Below, in pieces: positions 41,302-43,950 of a stretch of DNA of 43,950 bases. Source of the stretch: Phycisphaerales bacterium (GTDB lineage: Bacteria; Planctomycetota; Phycisphaerae; Phycisphaerales; SM1A02); NCBI GenBank assembly GCA_009691785.1, contig SIAM01000017.1, positions 1 through 43,950 on the forward strand, in the 5' to 3' direction. The position numbers and the translations under genes are program-made. The stretch's first letter is position 1. The number at the start of each line of letters is the position of its first letter. The notes under the pieces were generated by a model that saw only the letters and a list, made by a program, of their open reading frames with translations, had not been told where the DNA came from and made no database searches.

Positions 41302-43950
41302 ATGGGTAAAAAAAACACGATTCAAATTTTGGGAGCAACATTATCGGTAGCCATGGGTCTTAGCGCGGCTTCCGTGTGTCGTTTTGTAAATGCCGATGAC
41401 ATGACCAAGCCCGTTGAGGCAATACAGCCAAGTTTGCCAGAGGATGTGGTTATGTTGCAAGCCATATTCATGGATGTGCAAGGCAAGGTTCGTTGGAGAA
41501 CATCCGAGTCGTCACCATGGAATGTGGCGAAAGTAAATGATCTTTTGGAATCGGGCGCTGAGATTCGAACGGGTCTCAAGAGTCGATCAACGCTACGAGT
41601 GGGGAAAAATTCCACCATTCTTGTGGACGCAGGAACAAGTTTTCAATTGCCCATCATGGTGCAGGAGGGGCAAGTCTTACGCACTCTTGCCACCGTGAAA
41701 AGTGGGCGAGCGGATTTCAAGGTTGATCATGTTGGTTTTTCAAATGACTTTAAAGTGGTGACGCCGCAAACCACATTGGCAGTTCGGGGAACTGGCTTCG
41801 GTCTCGAATCTGGTCCCCTGAAAGGAGTTGCCCTCTCTGGAGTAAACACCAACAGCATCAACGCCATCGAAGTGACATACATATCCTCTAATTTGTCCTA
41901 CTTTGTTTCTGGCCAAGGTAAGACATCATCCGAAACAGGAAAGCAAGATCCCGTTCAGAACGCGTGGGTGAGCACGATTGGGCCTCCACCAATCGCAGGA
42001 ACATTGGTGAGTTCATCCGATGTTGATCAGCAAGTTGCGCAAGGCGTGGCTGGTGTGAATCCCAGCTCCAATACCCAGCAAATTCAACAGACACAAGCTG
42101 GCGAGAACAATCAAAACGCAATTAATGACGCGATTGCGCTGTCTTCTACAAACATTTTTGCAACAGGTGGCAATATTTCATCTTTGACCTATGGCTCGGT
42201 GCAGAATGCAAGCACAAGCAATGAGACCCTTCATTTGTTCAACCGGAACTTTGCCATTTACGAAAGTGGAGCATGGACCAACTCGTTGTTCAATTTGAAC
42301 ACTCTCTGGAATGGAACAGATTCGGACTATAGCGATAGACATAATTCATTTGCAAGCCTACCTAACGTGATTAGAAATGGCATTCAATGGGAATTGCAAG
42401 CAATGAAAAACTCTGCTCAAATTGATCTTGCCAAATCGAATGAGCAATACGCGGCGATGAGATTTGATCCAACATTATACTTCACCACCAATGGCGACAT
42501 AACTGAAGTTGGCAAGCGTGATGGTTCGTTGCTGAATGGTTTAGAAAATAGTTTGTGGTCGCTGGACCAAGATGCAACAACTCGGCTTGCACGGGCGGGT
42601 GAGTACAACGCCACAATTCAATCTGCCTTGGGAAATGTGACCAACGCTTACACCAGTTTGCACAATGCTGAAATAGCGTTGCAAGATTTGAATCGAGGCA
42701 AAATTCAATCCGTTGTCTATACCGCGGAATTGAAATTAGCCTTGCGTCAAATGAACACATTCTTGTCCAATTTGGGCGGTTTAATTGAGAATAACAAAGA
42801 CACCCATGCGCAAGTTGTGTATTCCAAACTTTCAGACTTTGTGGCTATGGCCAGCGACAAAGTTGCACAGGGTTTGGCTGCGGCGAAAAATGCAAGAGAC
42901 AATTATACGAACGCAAGTTCGCGGGGAACTCAGGAAATGTTTCGGACCCAGGAACTCCACTATCTTGAGGCTGTGCGAATTGGTCTGCATTCCATGGCGT
43001 ATCTCACCAACAGTGCGGAAAATGGACCTAAAGGCATACTGGAATTGGCGCAAAAAATTTCGGACAATTTCACTATGGCCAACAGCAGGTTTTCGTATGA
43101 AAGTTTTGTGAACAATGCCAAGCCATTTGTTGACATATCCCAAGTGCGATCAGGCGCCATTCAAACACTGGCGGATTTGTCCATGAGTAATTCAAGGGAG
43201 GCGCTAGATCAACTTGCGGATGGCAGCATTAACAAAAATTTAATTGACGCGCAATTGTCCATCATGCAAGAGCAAGTTGAATTAATGGGAAGAAAAGCCG
43301 ATATGGTCTATGTGGATGGTTCCGACGACAATTCAATCAAGACCGGAATGGCTGGGTTTGAATTGCGCAGCCTGACGGATTTGACAAGTTCAAATTTGCA
43401 CAAGAGCCAGTTTGACAACCTAGCCGACAATGGCTCCACTCAAGCAGGATTAGATTTTGATTTGGGAGCATTGCGCGAATTCAACTCGCTGTATGCGGGC
43501 GCAAATTCCGTACAACAACAAGCCCAAAGCACGATGGATGCGATTGATTTGAATCAAACGAACGCGGAAATGGCGAATTTAACGATCAATGGTTTGTCCG
43601 CCAGCTACCACACAAATTTAAATAATGCGCTTGCTAAAGCGTCAGATGCGACCACCTCATTCAATCAACAATTTTCCAACAGCCAAGCCGCCGGGATTCA
43701 ATATCTCAGAGATTTCACCAATACAGTGGGATCCAACACAACAGCCACCGCGCAAAATGCCTTGGCATCCGTGACCGCATTGGTTGGCGAGCATAATTTG
43801 TATGTTTCGCAAGCCCAAAGCGCCGTGGAAGCCGCCCAGAACGCATCCGCCAATGCCAGTAGCCGTGGGCGGATGGTGTATATGAACGCTGTAGCGACAC
43901 AAATGAGTCGCGCCGCGAACATTCATTCGGCTGCAACCTTGGCCTTGTTG
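41302..43950 (+). CDS. Large FecR-domain surface protein, 3' end missing
   Basis: Open for 883 codons from the ATG at 41302 and running off the right edge. Residues 1-34 are a signal peptide (ending near FVNA-DD). A FecR domain spans about 50-168: DVQGKVRW, ESGAEIRTG, LRVGKNSTILVDAG and the closing TPQTTLAVRGTGF. From about 170 the protein is a long, mostly helical, Asn/Gln/Ser/Ala-rich stretch with few Cys or Pro, like an extended stalk (YTNASSRGTQEMFRTQ; NQTNAEMANLTIN). The 165-base gap upstream has a GAAAG near the start and a TA-rich patch but no clear promoter. Base composition drops noticeably in AT direction here. Its use with the barrel protein is inferred from order. Confidence 0.85.
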   Translation, partial: MGKKNTIQILGATLSVAMGLSAASVCRFVNADDMTKPVEAIQPSLPEDVVMLQAIFMDVQGKVRWRTSESSPWNVAKVNDLLESGAEIRTGLKSRSTLRVGKNSTILVDAGTSFQLPIMVQEGQVLRTLATVKSGRADFKVDHVGFSNDFKVVTPQTTLAVRGTGFGLESGPLKGVALSGVNTNSINAIEVTYISSNLSYFVSGQGKTSSETGKQDPVQNAWVSTIGPPPIAGTLVSSSDVDQQVAQGVAGVNPSSNTQQIQQTQAGENNQNAINDAIALSSTNIFATGGNISSLTYGSVQNASTSNETLHLFNRNFAIYESGAWTNSLFNLNTLWNGTDSDYSDRHNSFASLPNVIRNGIQWELQAMKNSAQIDLAKSNEQYAAMRFDPTLYFTTNGDITEVGKRDGSLLNGLENSLWSLDQDATTRLARAGEYNATIQSALGNVTNAYTSLHNAEIALQDLNRGKIQSVVYTAELKLALRQMNTFLSNLGGLIENNKDTHAQVVYSKLSDFVAMASDKVAQGLAAAKNARDNYTNASSRGTQEMFRTQELHYLEAVRIGLHSMAYLTNSAENGPKGILELAQKISDNFTMANSRFSYESFVNNAKPFVDISQVRSGAIQTLADLSMSNSREALDQLADGSINKNLIDAQLSIMQEQVELMGRKADMVYVDGSDDNSIKTGMAGFELRSLTDLTSSNLHKSQFDNLADNGSTQAGLDFDLGALREFNSLYAGANSVQQQAQSTMDAIDLNQTNAEMANLTINGLSASYHTNLNNALAKASDATTSFNQQFSNSQAAGIQYLRDFTNTVGSNTTATAQNALASVTALVGEHNLYVSQAQSAVEAAQNASANASSRGRMVYMNAVATQMSRAANIHSAATLALL

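Noticed and set aside
1-43950. Mobile elements, CRISPR arrays, tRNA and rRNA genes
   Set aside because: No transposase, integrase, regular spacer repeats, cloverleaf or rRNA stretch was seen; every long region is explained by protein genes.

Overview
The window is chromosomal DNA of a Gram-negative-type (diderm) bacterium. It carries outer-membrane machinery (LptF/LptG permeases, a SurA-like foldase, a barrel protein, several lipoproteins) and hopanoid genes (HpnH, an HpnN-like exporter). It also has FliW-CsrA, an ECF sigma factor paired with an anti-sigma protein that has a prepilin-like exterior, and a short mur cluster ending in an FtsQ-like protein. I infer Planctomycetota, perhaps the Phycisphaerae side, but no rRNA or marker is present to prove it. 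Coding density is very high and no intergenic gap reaches 300 bases. I saw no tRNA, rRNA, insertion sequence, prophage or CRISPR array.

Layout. 1-2246: 5' part of an NAD-glutamate dehydrogenase, leaving the window on the left. 2327-4317: ribF and a DHH phosphoesterase, overlapping by ATGA. 4408-9606, minus strand: metal-binding HMA lipoprotein, HpnN-like RND exporter, dihydroorotase, and a cysteine-rich lipoprotein with a perfect 69-bp tandem repeat. 9762-14486: uvrC (no C-terminal HhH), RNase D, two unrecognised genes. 14582-16386: rlmN, [2Fe-2S] ferredoxin, iscX. 16513-23556, minus strand: murC-murB-ddl-ftsQ-like, a membrane protein, greA, cardiolipin synthase. 23658-31426: sigma-54 activator, lptF-lptG, SurA-like lipoprotein, a small exported protein, a GT-C type glycosyltransferase. 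31568-32353: fliW-csrA. 32461-34785, minus strand: rplT, rpmI, anti-sigma, ECF sigma. 34916-38838: hpnH, trpF, citrate synthase, metallo-beta-lactamase-fold hydrolase. 38955-43950: barrel protein, lipoprotein, and a large FecR-domain protein leaving the window on the right.

Three observations stand out. First, many genes that begin a transcription unit have a -10-like hexamer (often TAGNCT or TANNNT) ending 6-8 bases before the start codon and no Shine-Dalgarno, as expected for leaderless mRNAs; genes inside operons or with leaders do have Shine-Dalgarno sequences. Second, the fliW leader has a hairpin whose loop matches the CsrA-binding consensus, plus a second GGA in the Shine-Dalgarno, suggesting that CsrA represses its own antagonist's operon. 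Third, the right end looks like a dedicated surface system: a barrel protein, a lipoprotein and a very long FecR-domain protein rich in Asn, Gln and Ser.

Most genes are housekeeping: cell wall (murC, murB, ddl), membrane lipids (cardiolipin synthase, hopanoids), envelope transport (LptFG, SurA-like), cofactors and Fe-S (ribF, fdx, iscX), nucleic acids (uvrC, RNase D, rlmN, greA) and central metabolism (citrate synthase, glutamate dehydrogenase, pyrC, trpF).
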